A program made the position numbers and the translations under genes. A model generated the notes under the pieces. The model did no database searches. It saw only the letters and a program-made list of their open reading frames with translations, and was not told the origin of the DNA. Source: JAWMQL01 sp033283165 (GTDB taxonomy: Bacteria; Pseudomonadota; Gammaproteobacteria; Pseudomonadales; Halieaceae). From it: a DNA stretch of 64,000 nt. Location: contig JAWMQL010000001.1 in the NCBI GenBank assembly GCA_033283165.1, positions 496,001 through 560,000 of the forward strand, in the 5' to 3' direction. Shown here one piece after another: positions 1 through 8,547 of this stretch (position 1 is its first letter; the number at the start of each line of letters is the position of its first letter).

Positions 1-1877
1 AATGGGCCTTGATTGCGGCGGACAATGGTCGCTTCCAGTTGCAGCACCTGCGCACCGGGCAGTTCCTCGGCCCCGAGGGGCTCGTGGCTGACAGCGCCGA
101 AGCGGCGCAACTTGATTTCGAGGAAGCCGGGGGCTGTGCGGATTTTCCGGAACTCACCCTCGATGCCAGTGGCCAGATCAGCAAGACCCGATTCGACGAC
201 GGTGACGTGTTCGGCTTTGTCGAAACCCACTCCCACCTGTTTACCAACCTCGCCTTTGGCGGGGGCGGTGTGTTTCACGGTGCCCCCTTCCATCGCCTGG
301 GGGTTGAGCACGCCCTGAACGACTGCGAACTCTCTCACGGACCCGGCGGGCGCCGGGATCTGATGGGGTCCGCCTTCAGTTCCGACGCCGAGATATCCGA
401 TGTCCTGCTGGCGCTGGCGGCGGGAGAGTTGCCCGAGGACGATCATCGCACCGAGGGCTATCCGGAGTTTACCGACTGGCCCGATGCTCCCCGGAGTGCC
501 ACCCACCAGGTGCAGTACTATCGCTGGCTGGAGCGGGCGTACCTCGGTGGTTTGCGCCTGCTGGTGCAGCATGTCACCACCAACGAAGTGCTCTGCGAAC
601 TGGCCACCGGCGTGGGTGCGCAACCCCAGCGCATAGCCTGTCCGGATATGGTGGCCGCGGATCGCATCATCGAGGAGACCTATGCGCTGGAGCGCTACAT
701 CGACGCCCGCTCCGGCGGCCCGGGACAGGGCTGGTTCCGTATCGTGTTCAACCCGCAGGAAGCGCGCCAGCAAATCGAAGCGGGTAAGCTGGCAGTGGTA
801 CTGGGGCTGGAAGTTCCGGACCTGTTCAACTGTTACCTGGTGCCCCCCGAGGGACGTGAGCCCTGCACCCGCGAGGACGTCGTCGAACAACTGGACACTT
901 ACTACGATCGCGGTGTGAGAGTCCTGTTCCCGGTGCACAAATACGACAATGCCTTTTCCGCCGGCGACGGTGACCGGGGCATCATCGAGATTGGCAACCT
1001 GGCCCATACCGGTCACTACGGCAACCTGGCGCCGTGTCCCGAGGAGTTCCTGGGCTTCAGGGGGGGCTTCGACGAGGGTGGCACCCCGTTCCCCGACCTG
1101 CAGCAACCCCGGGATGTCTACGATTCGCCGCCCCCCTTCGACGTTAGCGGCTTCCCGCAGGACCCGATCGGTACCCTGCTGGCCTTCGTCGGCCTGTTTT
1201 CCGGTCCCGACACCGGTGGCGAGTATTGCCAGAATCACGGCCTCACCGATCTGGGTGAATTCCTGATCGGGGAGGTGATGAAGCGCGGCATGATTCTCGA
1301 GGTAGACCACTTTCCGCGCCGCAGCTACGTCAGGGCCTACGAGATTCTGGAGGCCAACGACTATCCCGCCATCGGCTCCCACGGGCGCAACAACAATGGC
1401 CGGCTCTATGGCCTGGGCGGCATGTCCAAGATCAACTTCGGCCGTTGCCGCGATCCGCAGAATCCGGGGGCGCTGGACGATTCGCTGCAGGACCGCCTGG
1501 CGCTCATGCGAGAGCGCGGGGATTATCCGGCGGAGGGCTTCGGCTTCGATCTCAATGGATTTGCCGGGGCGCCGGGCGCTCGCTTTGGTGAGCGCAGCAA
1601 CTGCGCAGCCGAACAGACCGATGACGGCGTCACCTATCCCTTTACCTCTTTCGCGGGCGACATCACCTTTGAACGGCCCCGTATCGGTAATCGCATCCTG
1701 GACTTCAACACCGAGGGCATGGTGCACCTGGGCCTGGTGGCGGAACTGATTGAAGATGTGCGTCGCGACGCCACAAGCGACGAGGAGCTGGAACCGCTGT
1801 TCCGCAGCGCAGAGAAATACCTTCGGCTGTGGGAGAAAACCGAGGCATTCCGTGCCAGTGGCATGAGCCCGCTTTAG
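1..1877 (+). CDS. Amidohydrolase/dipeptidase-like metal-dependent hydrolase, 5' end outside window
   Basis: The reading frame is open to the left edge, so the true start lies upstream; about 622 residues from the first possible TTG are visible. The protein looks like a TIM-barrel metallohydrolase related to renal dipeptidase (peptidase M19). An HxH pair sits in VETHSHLF (residues 74 and 76 from that TTG). A Glu follows in LGLEV (about 267), then His in FPVHKYDN, in LEVDHFP and in IGSHGRNN, the usual order of metal ligands. It is longer than a typical dipeptidase (about 350-400 residues), with large inserted loops. The substrate is not evident. It converges on the TonB-dependent receptor gene. 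Confidence 0.6.
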   Translation, partial: WALIAADNGRFQLQHLRTGQFLGPEGLVADSAEAAQLDFEEAGGCADFPELTLDASGQISKTRFDDGDVFGFVETHSHLFTNLAFGGGGVFHGAPFHRLGVEHALNDCELSHGPGGRRDLMGSAFSSDAEISDVLLALAAGELPEDDHRTEGYPEFTDWPDAPRSATHQVQYYRWLERAYLGGLRLLVQHVTTNEVLCELATGVGAQPQRIACPDMVAADRIIEETYALERYIDARSGGPGQGWFRIVFNPQEARQQIEAGKLAVVLGLEVPDLFNCYLVPPEGREPCTREDVVEQLDTYYDRGVRVLFPVHKYDNAFSAGDGDRGIIEIGNLAHTGHYGNLAPCPEEFLGFRGGFDEGGTPFPDLQQPRDVYDSPPPFDVSGFPQDPIGTLLAFVGLFSGPDTGGEYCQNHGLTDLGEFLIGEVMKRGMILEVDHFPRRSYVRAYEILEANDYPAIGSHGRNNNGRLYGLGGMSKINFGRCRDPQNPGALDDSLQDRLALMRERGDYPAEGFGFDLNGFAGAPGARFGERSNCAAEQTDDGVTYPFTSFAGDITFERPRIGNRILDFNTEGMVHLGLVAELIEDVRRDATSDEELEPLFRSAEKYLRLWEKTEAFRASGMSPL

Positions 1878-1907
1878 TGCCCCTGAACGGGCGATGCCTG
1901 GTGGATG

Positions 1908-1941
1908 AAAAAAAAGGGGAGACTTCAGATGAATTCTCCCC
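1908..1941 (-). terminator. Rho-independent terminator of the TonB-dependent receptor gene
   Basis: On the minus strand a 7-bp perfect stem (1941-1935 with 1922-1916, GGGGAGA/TCTCCCC, 12-nt loop) is followed directly by eight T residues (1915-1908). It lies just past the receptor stop codon, so it most likely ends that transcript. Read on the plus strand the A-run comes before the stem, so it would work less well for the hydrolase gene. Confidence 0.8.
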
Positions 1942-1962
1942 AAGCAGGCTACCGGAGGGGTG

Positions 1963-4446
1963 TCAGAACCGGTAGGTCGCCTGTATAGCGTAGGAGCGCA
2001 GTCGATCAGTAGAGGCAAATCCGTTGCCTGGCACCAGGGGCTGATCATCGCTGTTACCGCTAATATACTCGTCCGTCAGGTTTTTACCGATCAGGGCTAC
2101 GTCCCACATACCACTGACATTACCCAGGCTAAGACGCAAGTCCACCTTGGTATAGTCGTCCTGCCAGGTGTATATCTCATCGAGATCGCCGGCGGTGGCA
2201 TAGCCGTCGGAGTAGTTGATGTTGAGTACCGCGCGCGCCTCCAATGTGTTGCCCACCGGCAGGCGGTAATCGAAGTTCAGGTTGAAGGCAAACTCGGGCG
2301 CGTAATTGATGGTGTCGCCGGAAGCATCGCGACGCTCTGTCGAGAATCCACGGTCTATACAGTTTCCGCGATTAACGGGCTGGCTGCCGGTCAGTGTCCA
2401 GCAAGGGGCGTTTTCGTAGTTGGAATAAACTGCATCGAGATAGCTGCCGGCAAAACCGATGGTCAACGCCTCGGTGGCCGCCCACTTGACGTCCACTTCC
2501 ACACCCTTGGACTCCAATTTAGCCGCATTCTGTACGACGAAGCCGGTTTGACCATCAAAGATACTCACCTGGAAATCTTCAACTTCCGTGTAGAAGGCGG
2601 TTGCATTCAGCGTCATCAGGCCATCCAACAGGTAACTCTTGATGCCCAACTCGTAGCTGATTGCCTTCTCTTCATCATACTCAAACCGGGGGTCCTCAGT
2701 GGTTTTCAGGAAACGTGCGTCGAAACCGCCGCCCTTGGTGCCATTGGCGACGGTGGCGAAGACCATGGTGTCCCCGTTGAGGTCGTGTTCCAGGGTAAGG
2801 GATCCCGTGACATCCTCTTCGTCCCGCTTGCGCTTGCGGATATCGTGTTCGAAAGTCCCCAGCAACCCAGCGTAAATACCTTCCGAAATGTCAACCAGCG
2901 GCGTACCTGCGAAATCACTCAGGAACCGGTCATACTCAGCGGCGGTATCACCATAGGTTACTGTGCCCGCGGGAGCGCCCACGGCGGCACTGTAATCCCA
3001 ACCGCCAGTGAACCGTTTGGCCAACGGATGGTTGGCTTCCTTGCTCTCCTCGAAGTAGCGCAGACCAGCGGTAATGCGCGTCGAATCAGTGAGGCTGTAG
3101 GTAGCGGAACCGAAGACCGCCCACATGTCCTGGTCCTGTTCCAGGCTGTAGTCTCGGCTCAGATTGGGAGTAAATGCCGCCGGAGCGCCCAGCAACGGCG
3201 CCGCCAGGGATGTGCCGAGGCTATCGCTGGCGCTGTATTCGAGGTCACTCTGGTGATAATAGAGACCGACGATGTAGTCCAGTTTTTCGCCGCCCGGTGA
3301 GGTCAGGCGAATTTCCTGGCTGAACTGGTCGTAGTCCTCTCGCGCGTCGACCTGAATCAACGGTAGCGCTGAAAAGTCGCAGTCGCAGATATCACGATAA
3401 TCGTAGTGCGCATAACCCGTGATCGCGGTCAGGGTGTGCCCCCCGATCAGCCAGTCCAGCGTCAGCGTGCCCAGCTCCATGGAATTGTCGCTCACTTCAG
3501 CCAGGTTGGGGAAGCCGGGGAGGCCGGCGTACTGGGGCTGCAACTGCCCCAGCGTCGCGCCGCCATCGTTGATCACCGCGCGCTCGTCATCGTATTTCTC
3601 GACGCCGCTACCGCCCGTAATGGTAGATACCAGGGCCTGGTTCAGACCATTGAATGCAGCGCCTGATCCGAACGGATCAAACGTAGACAACTGGGTAGAT
3701 ACCTGCTTGTTCTGAAAGTCGCTCTGCTCCCACTTGGCGGTAACCAGCAGGGTGTCGGTGGCGTCCCAGGCCAGCTGGACCCGCAGTGTTTCGTCGTCGC
3801 GCTCGGGTCCATCATCGCCGGTCAGGACGTTTTCCAGATAACCGTCCAACCCGTAGTCACGATAGGCGATTCGGCCGGACAGGGTATCGGTGATCGGGCC
3901 AGAGAGCACCGCTGTGATCTCCTGTTCACCGTCTTCCCAGCCATACAGGCCGCTGATCATGCCTTCCAGTTCCTGGGTAGGCTTGGCCGTCACCACGTGA
4001 ATCGCTCCACCGATAGTGTTTTTGCCGAACAGCACGCTCTGCGGGCCTCGTAACACTTCCACCCGTTCAAGGTCCATGAAAGGCGCTCTGGCCAACTGGC
4101 TGCGGCCCATATAGATACCGTCATGGAAGATAGAGACCGACTGCTCGATACCCTGGTTGACCCCGGGCGTACCGACGCCCCGAATGAAGACAAAGTTTCC
4201 GATCGGGCTCTGGGTAATGGCAACAGCCGGTATGTCCACGGCAAAATCCTCGCCGCGTGTGACACCCATATCCTTGATGGAGTCACCGCTCATGGCGATC
4301 ATCGAGATCGGTACATCCTGCAGGGACTCGGCCCGCTTGGTGGCGGTGACCACCACTTCTTCCAGTCCTTGCGACAGCACCGGCTGGGCCAGGCCCAGGC
4401 CGATCATGGCCGCGGTAAGTGTTTTCAACCTGTAGCGCTTGCTCAT
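1963..4446 (-). CDS. TonB-dependent outer-membrane receptor
   Basis: An 827-residue outer-membrane active transporter energised by TonB-ExbBD. A Sec signal peptide (MSKRYRLKTL..., ending near VLSQ) is followed by a TonB-box-like EEVVVTATKR. A plug domain follows, with FVFIRGVGTPG and the conserved VEVLRGPQSVLFGKNTIGGAI. The rest is a beta-barrel ending in YAIQATYRF with the terminal Phe typical of outer-membrane proteins. The ATG at 4446 was chosen over upstream starts because a GGGAGGT ribosome-binding site lies at the right distance and the signal peptide begins there. The gene is divergent from the hydratase/aldolase pair. The ligand is unknown; this receptor class often serves aromatic, terpenoid or lipid substrates in such bacteria. 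Confidence 0.9.
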   Translation of the reverse strand: MSKRYRLKTLTAAMIGLGLAQPVLSQGLEEVVVTATKRAESLQDVPISMIAMSGDSIKDMGVTRGEDFAVDIPAVAITQSPIGNFVFIRGVGTPGVNQGIEQSVSIFHDGIYMGRSQLARAPFMDLERVEVLRGPQSVLFGKNTIGGAIHVVTAKPTQELEGMISGLYGWEDGEQEITAVLSGPITDTLSGRIAYRDYGLDGYLENVLTGDDGPERDDETLRVQLAWDATDTLLVTAKWEQSDFQNKQVSTQLSTFDPFGSGAAFNGLNQALVSTITGGSGVEKYDDERAVINDGGATLGQLQPQYAGLPGFPNLAEVSDNSMELGTLTLDWLIGGHTLTAITGYAHYDYRDICDCDFSALPLIQVDAREDYDQFSQEIRLTSPGGEKLDYIVGLYYHQSDLEYSASDSLGTSLAAPLLGAPAAFTPNLSRDYSLEQDQDMWAVFGSATYSLTDSTRITAGLRYFEESKEANHPLAKRFTGGWDYSAAVGAPAGTVTYGDTAAEYDRFLSDFAGTPLVDISEGIYAGLLGTFEHDIRKRKRDEEDVTGSLTLEHDLNGDTMVFATVANGTKGGGFDARFLKTTEDPRFEYDEEKAISYELGIKSYLLDGLMTLNATAFYTEVEDFQVSIFDGQTGFVVQNAAKLESKGVEVDVKWAATEALTIGFAGSYLDAVYSNYENAPCWTLTGSQPVNRGNCIDRGFSTERRDASGDTINYAPEFAFNLNFDYRLPVGNTLEARAVLNINYSDGYATAGDLDEIYTWQDDYTKVDLRLSLGNVSGMWDVALIGKNLTDEYISGNSDDQPLVPGNGFASTDRLRSYAIQATYRF

Positions 4447-4725
4447 TGTGGTGTTACCTCCCGTTCGGCCATTTCCAGGCCCTTTTATGGATATGACTGC
4501 GCACCGATTTCCGGTGTTCCTGCAGTGTTGCAAGCGCATCCTACCAACGGGAGGGGCTTCGAGAATGTCAAGTACAGGACAATCTGCAAGCACCCAGCGC
4601 GGTCGGCAAATGTCGCCGTTTTGACAGTCAATCCGCCCCGGGGTCACGGTATCATCCACAGCATCGACATTCCGCGCCGGGCAATTGCGGCGGGAAACCC
4701 ACCAACCCTATAACGAGGTGCCATC
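4447..4725. promoter_or_regulatory. Divergent intergenic region, receptor / hydratase
   Basis: This 279-bp spacer must hold the promoters of both divergent genes. TTGACA-like hexamers occur near 4565 (minus strand) and 4619 (plus strand), but I could not pair either with a -10 box at 16-18 bp. I see no convincing gene, operator or riboswitch in it. Confidence 0.35.
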
Positions 4726-5517
4726 ATGCTGTCCGACCAACTGCGCCAGGAAATTGCCGCCGACATCCACCGCTGCTTTCGCGAGAAATCCCAGGTGCCA
4801 CTGCTCAATCCCCGCTTCCCGGAGATCGAGATGGAGGATGCCTATCGCATCCAGGAGCAGGTGGTACAACGGTTCCGGGACGAGGGCCACAAGGTGAGGG
4901 GCTACAAGATTGGCCTAACCTCCAGGGCCATGCAGGAACTGGCCAACTCAACCGAGCCAGACTACGCTGCCATGCTGGACTTCATGTTCCACCCGGAGGC
5001 CGGTGAAAGCGCGCGCGCCGATTGGCAGCAGCCCCTGGTGGAAATCGAAATGGCCTTCGTCATGAAGGAGCGACTGGCGGGTCCGGGTGTGAACGTCGCC
5101 GATGTGATCCGCGCCACGGACTTCGTTTTACCGGCGATCGAGATCGTCGACTTCCGGGTGGCCTACGGGCCTGGCATGGACGTGCGCGACACTATTGCCG
5201 ACCTGGCCGCCGTCGGCGGCGTGATCCTGGGGGGCAACCCGCTGGACCTGAAAGACATCGACATTCGCAACGTGCAGGGCAGCCTGTTGATCAACGGCGA
5301 GGTCAGGGAAGAAGGCAATTCATCCGCCGTGCTCGGCAACCCGCTGAACGCCGTGGCCTGGCTGGCGAACAAGTTGTCCGAATTCGGGGTCGCGTTTGAG
5401 CCCGGCGACGTGATCCTCTCCGGGTCGTTCCTGCGGGCGCTGCCGGTGAACGCTGGGGACGAACTGGTCGCCCGCTTCGACAGCGGATTCGGCGACATCC
5501 GCTTTACTTTTACCTGA
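4726..5517 (+). CDS. hpaH: 2-oxo-4-enoate hydratase (HpaH/MhpD family)
   Basis: A 263-residue cytosolic hydratase of the 2-keto-4-pentenoate / 2-oxohept-4-ene-1,7-dioate hydratase family. It adds water to a 2-oxo-4-enoate to give the 4-hydroxy-2-oxo acid. The metal ligands are visible at the family positions: Glu106 and Glu108 (VEIEMAF) and Glu139 (AIEIVDF). The KIGLTS motif (residues 61-66) and full length suggest an active enzyme. An AGGTG ribosome-binding site precedes the ATG. The aldolase gene follows after 35 bp, so the two enzymes form a hydrate-then-cleave module. No homoprotocatechuate dioxygenase, isomerase or decarboxylase genes are nearby, so the hpa name describes the family and not a proven 4-hydroxyphenylacetate pathway. 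Confidence 0.82.
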   Translation: MLSDQLRQEIAADIHRCFREKSQVPLLNPRFPEIEMEDAYRIQEQVVQRFRDEGHKVRGYKIGLTSRAMQELANSTEPDYAAMLDFMFHPEAGESARADWQQPLVEIEMAFVMKERLAGPGVNVADVIRATDFVLPAIEIVDFRVAYGPGMDVRDTIADLAAVGGVILGGNPLDLKDIDIRNVQGSLLINGEVREEGNSSAVLGNPLNAVAWLANKLSEFGVAFEPGDVILSGSFLRALPVNAGDELVARFDSGFGDIRFTFT

Positions 5518-5552
5518 GCCCGACTGGAACACTGGCAAACAAGGAGCCTTAC

Positions 5553-6341
5553 ATGATTAATTCCGCCTTGAAAAAATGGCGCGAGGGGCAGCCCTCGCTG
5601 GGTATCTGGGTCAACCTGCCGGAGATTCACCTGGCCGAAACCCTCGCCCGGAGCGGCGTGGACTGGCTGTGTTTCGACCTCCAGCACGGCCTGATGGATT
5701 ACAGCGACCTCAATAAACTGCTGCCGGCTATCTGCGGCCTGCCCGTATCTCCCCTGGTACGGGTGGCAGCAAACACCCCGGACCAGATCGGCAAGGTGCT
5801 GGACGTGGGCGCCGAGGGCGTGATTGTGCCCATGGTCAACACCGTCGAAGAGGCCGAGCGGGCAGTAGCCGCCTGTTATTACCCGCCCCTGGGACAGCGC
5901 TCCTGCGGACCCATGCGGCCTGCCATGGTATCCGGTATCGAGTATCTGGCCGCGGCCAATGAGCAGATCGCCTGCGTGCCGATGATAGAGACGGAGGAGG
6001 GGCTGCAAAACGTCGAGGCGATCGCCGCGGTGGAGGGGGTCGACGGACTGTTCATCGGGCCGATGGACCTGTGCTACGGCCTCGGATTGCCCCCGGGCGA
6101 TTTCGGCAACAGCCTGTTCACAGACGCGGTGCAGGCGATTGTCGGCGCCTGCCGCAAGCATGGCCGCGCGGTCGGCATGTTCGGCTACACGCCGGAGATG
6201 GCCAGGTCCTCGCTGGAACAGGGTTTCAACTTCGCCTCCGCCGGCACGGACATCAGCTTCTTCCGCAGCGGCATGGCCCAGGCCCTGGCCGCAGCCCGGG
6301 GGGAAGATCCGGAGGCCGCCGCAAAACAGGCAGGTTACTGA
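5553..6341 (+). CDS. hpaI: HpcH/HpaI-family class II aldolase
   Basis: A 262-residue metal-dependent aldolase that splits 4-hydroxy-2-oxo acids into pyruvate and an aldehyde. Key residues match the family: His45 in FDLQHG, Arg70 in SPLVR, metal ligands Glu146 (PMIETEE) and Asp172 (GPMDL). The ATG follows an AAGGAG ribosome-binding site. The gene is almost certainly cotranscribed with the hydratase upstream and would use its product. Family members range from HpaI to GarL and YfaU (RhmA), so the true acid could be a homoprotocatechuate product, a sugar acid or another 2-oxo acid. The neighbouring IlvD/Edd dehydratase and PQQ dehydrogenases make an oxidised polyol or sugar-acid substrate possible. 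Confidence 0.82.
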   Translation: MINSALKKWREGQPSLGIWVNLPEIHLAETLARSGVDWLCFDLQHGLMDYSDLNKLLPAICGLPVSPLVRVAANTPDQIGKVLDVGAEGVIVPMVNTVEEAERAVAACYYPPLGQRSCGPMRPAMVSGIEYLAAANEQIACVPMIETEEGLQNVEAIAAVEGVDGLFIGPMDLCYGLGLPPGDFGNSLFTDAVQAIVGACRKHGRAVGMFGYTPEMARSSLEQGFNFASAGTDISFFRSGMAQALAAARGEDPEAAAKQAGY

Positions 6342-6365
6342 CCCCGCCCGTCCGGCGACCCCGGT

Positions 6366-8489
6366 CTAGTGGGTCGCCGGCTCCCGCGCCGCGCCGGCGC
6401 TTCGCTTGAGTAACTCCGCGCGCCAGTCGTGGCTGCGCTTGATAATGTACTGGTGGATTTTCTCCACCTGCTCCGGCTCCAGGATGCCGCCAAAGGGCGG
6501 CATACCCTTGTGTGATCGCGTGCCGTAGACAATCGGCAGGAACTCGGCGTGCTGCTCCGGCGCCAGGTAGCGCAGGTCGGGGATGATGTTCGCGCTCAGC
6601 GCCGACAGGCCGTGACAGACGCCACAGTGATTACCGTACAGTTCCGCACCTTCGGCCAGGGTCGCCGCGTCGGCGGTCAGCGGGGGCGGTGAGGGGGGTT
6701 CGAGTTCACGCCTCTGCACTGGTGGCATGGGCGCCTTGCCACCGAGCTTGAAGACGTACAGGCGGGAGTCCGGCACCACGCCGGTACGATAGGCCAGTGC
6801 GCCAAAGGTGATGGGGAAGGCGCCCCCCCAGCCCACGTTAAAGGCCACGTACTGCTCACCATCCACTTCGTAGCTTACCGGGCCGGCCACCACGCCACTG
6901 GACACCGGCTGCTCCCACAGTTTCTCGCCATCGTCGGCAGCGTAGGCCACTACCCGCCCATTGGCCGTGCCCTGGAACACGAGGTTGCCGGCGGTAGTCA
7001 GTGTGCCGCCGTTGTGAATGTGCTCATAGGGCTGCTTCCAGCGTGTTTCCTGGCGCACCGGGTCCCAGGCCACCAGATTGCCCCGATAGACCTGGGCCAA
7101 TTCCTCGATAGCCTCCAGGGTTTCAGGAACGACGGGAATCTCCAGGCCCAGGTTGGGCACGCCGGTCTGGACATCCCTGGGCGTATCCTGGGGCGCGTAG
7201 TATTCCATGGTCACCTGCTGCGGGATGTAGACCAGGCCGGTTTCGGGGTTGAAGCTCATCGGCGGCCAGTTGTGCGCACCCTGGGAACCGGGAAAGACGG
7301 TCTTCGGCTCGTTGTGGGTCCAGTAATCCGCCACCTCAAGGTCGACAATGGGGCGGCCGGTTGCCGGGTCGATGCCTTTGGCCCAGGTGACCTCGCCGAA
7401 CTTCTCGGCGGAAAGGAATTTGCCCGTGGCGGCGTCCAGCACGTAGAAGAAGCCGTTCTTCGGGGCCTGCATCACCACCCGGCGAGGCTTGCCGTCGACG
7501 GGCAGTGTGGTGACGATGATGTGCTGGGTCGCCGTATAGTCCCAGGCGTCTCCCGGCGTGGTCTGGTAGTGCCAGACGTACTCGCCCGTGTCCGGGTTGA
7601 TGGCGACGATGGAGGACACGAACAGGTTGTCGCCCTTCGCCTCGGAGCGCAGCCTGTAATTCCAGAATGAGCCGTTGCCCACGCCGATGTACAGCAGGTT
7701 CAGCCCCGGGTCGTAGGCCATGGCATCCCATACCGTACCGCCGCCACCTTGTTTCCAGTACTGATCGCCGTGCCAGGTCTTGCGGATCATGCTGATGGTT
7801 TCGGTCTCGTCGCCCTTTTCCGGGTCGCCGGGCACGGTGAAGAATCGCCAGGCCTGCTTGCCCGTTTCAGCCTCGTAGGCAGTGATGTAACCGCGTACGC
7901 CGAACTCTGCGCCGCCGTTGCCGATGATCACCTTACCCCTGACCACCCTCGGGGCCCCGGAGATCGTGTAATTACGCTCTGCGTCGATCAGGGTATTGAC
8001 CGACCAGACCAGCTCACCGGTTTTCGCGTCCAGCGCCTCCAGGCGGCCGTCGTAGACACCCAGATAGACCATGCCATTCCAGAACGCGACGCCCCGGTTG
8101 GCGGCATCGCAGCAGCCCCGCCCCTGATAGCCGCGCCAGACCTTCGGGTCGTACTGCCACAGCAATTCGCCGGTCCTGGCGTCCAGGGCGAATACCATGC
8201 TGTAGGCGCCGGTGGTGTACAGAACGCCGTCCACCACGATGGGCGTGGCCTCCACAACCCGGTCCAGGGGGTACTTGAAGTTCCAGGCCAGTCCCAGTTT
8301 GTCGACGTTGCTCTCATTGACCTGTTGCAGCGGCGAAAAGCGCTCCTCGCCGTAATTGCGGCCGTGCGCCAACCAATTGCCGGGCTCCTGGTCGGCACCG
8401 ATAATCCGCTCGCCGCTGTCCGGCGCTGCCAGTGAGGCCGACGCAAGGCAGGCCAATGTCAGTGCACGGAAGAAAGTCCTGTAATTCAT
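6366..8489 (-). CDS. PQQ-dependent quinohemoprotein alcohol dehydrogenase (copy 2 of tandem pair)
   Basis: A 707-residue periplasmic enzyme that oxidises alcohols with PQQ and passes electrons to its own C-terminal cytochrome c. A signal peptide (MNYRTFFRALTLACLASASLAA) precedes an eight-bladed PQQ propeller. It has the vicinal cysteine pair in GRGCCDAANRG (about residue 126) and the catalytic Asp in WDYTATQH (about 315). The cytochrome c domain carries CGVCH at about 620. The position two residues after the catalytic Asp is Thr, not Asp, which points to calcium and not a lanthanide. The ATG at 8489 begins the signal peptide; the longer reading frame upstream runs into the next gene and is rejected. 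It lies 58 bp downstream of its paralogue. No PQQ biosynthesis genes are in the window. Confidence 0.9.
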   Translation of the reverse strand: MNYRTFFRALTLACLASASLAAPDSGERIIGADQEPGNWLAHGRNYGEERFSPLQQVNESNVDKLGLAWNFKYPLDRVVEATPIVVDGVLYTTGAYSMVFALDARTGELLWQYDPKVWRGYQGRGCCDAANRGVAFWNGMVYLGVYDGRLEALDAKTGELVWSVNTLIDAERNYTISGAPRVVRGKVIIGNGGAEFGVRGYITAYEAETGKQAWRFFTVPGDPEKGDETETISMIRKTWHGDQYWKQGGGGTVWDAMAYDPGLNLLYIGVGNGSFWNYRLRSEAKGDNLFVSSIVAINPDTGEYVWHYQTTPGDAWDYTATQHIIVTTLPVDGKPRRVVMQAPKNGFFYVLDAATGKFLSAEKFGEVTWAKGIDPATGRPIVDLEVADYWTHNEPKTVFPGSQGAHNWPPMSFNPETGLVYIPQQVTMEYYAPQDTPRDVQTGVPNLGLEIPVVPETLEAIEELAQVYRGNLVAWDPVRQETRWKQPYEHIHNGGTLTTAGNLVFQGTANGRVVAYAADDGEKLWEQPVSSGVVAGPVSYEVDGEQYVAFNVGWGGAFPITFGALAYRTGVVPDSRLYVFKLGGKAPMPPVQRRELEPPSPPPLTADAATLAEGAELYGNHCGVCHGLSALSANIIPDLRYLAPEQHAEFLPIVYGTRSHKGMPPFGGILEPEQVEKIHQYIIKRSHDWRAELLKRSAGAAREPATH

Positions 8490-8547
8490 AGTATGTCGTC
8501 CCAGTACTTCAGGTTGTCCGGTCAGGCTGCTGTCGGTCCGGACTTGA

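Noticed and set aside
1960..3300. Long open frame (446 codons) on the plus strand, antisense to the TonB-dependent receptor
   Set aside because: The receptor frame has a signal peptide, TonB box, plug motifs and terminal Phe; the opposite frame has no recognisable domain and is a by-product of GC-rich codon use.
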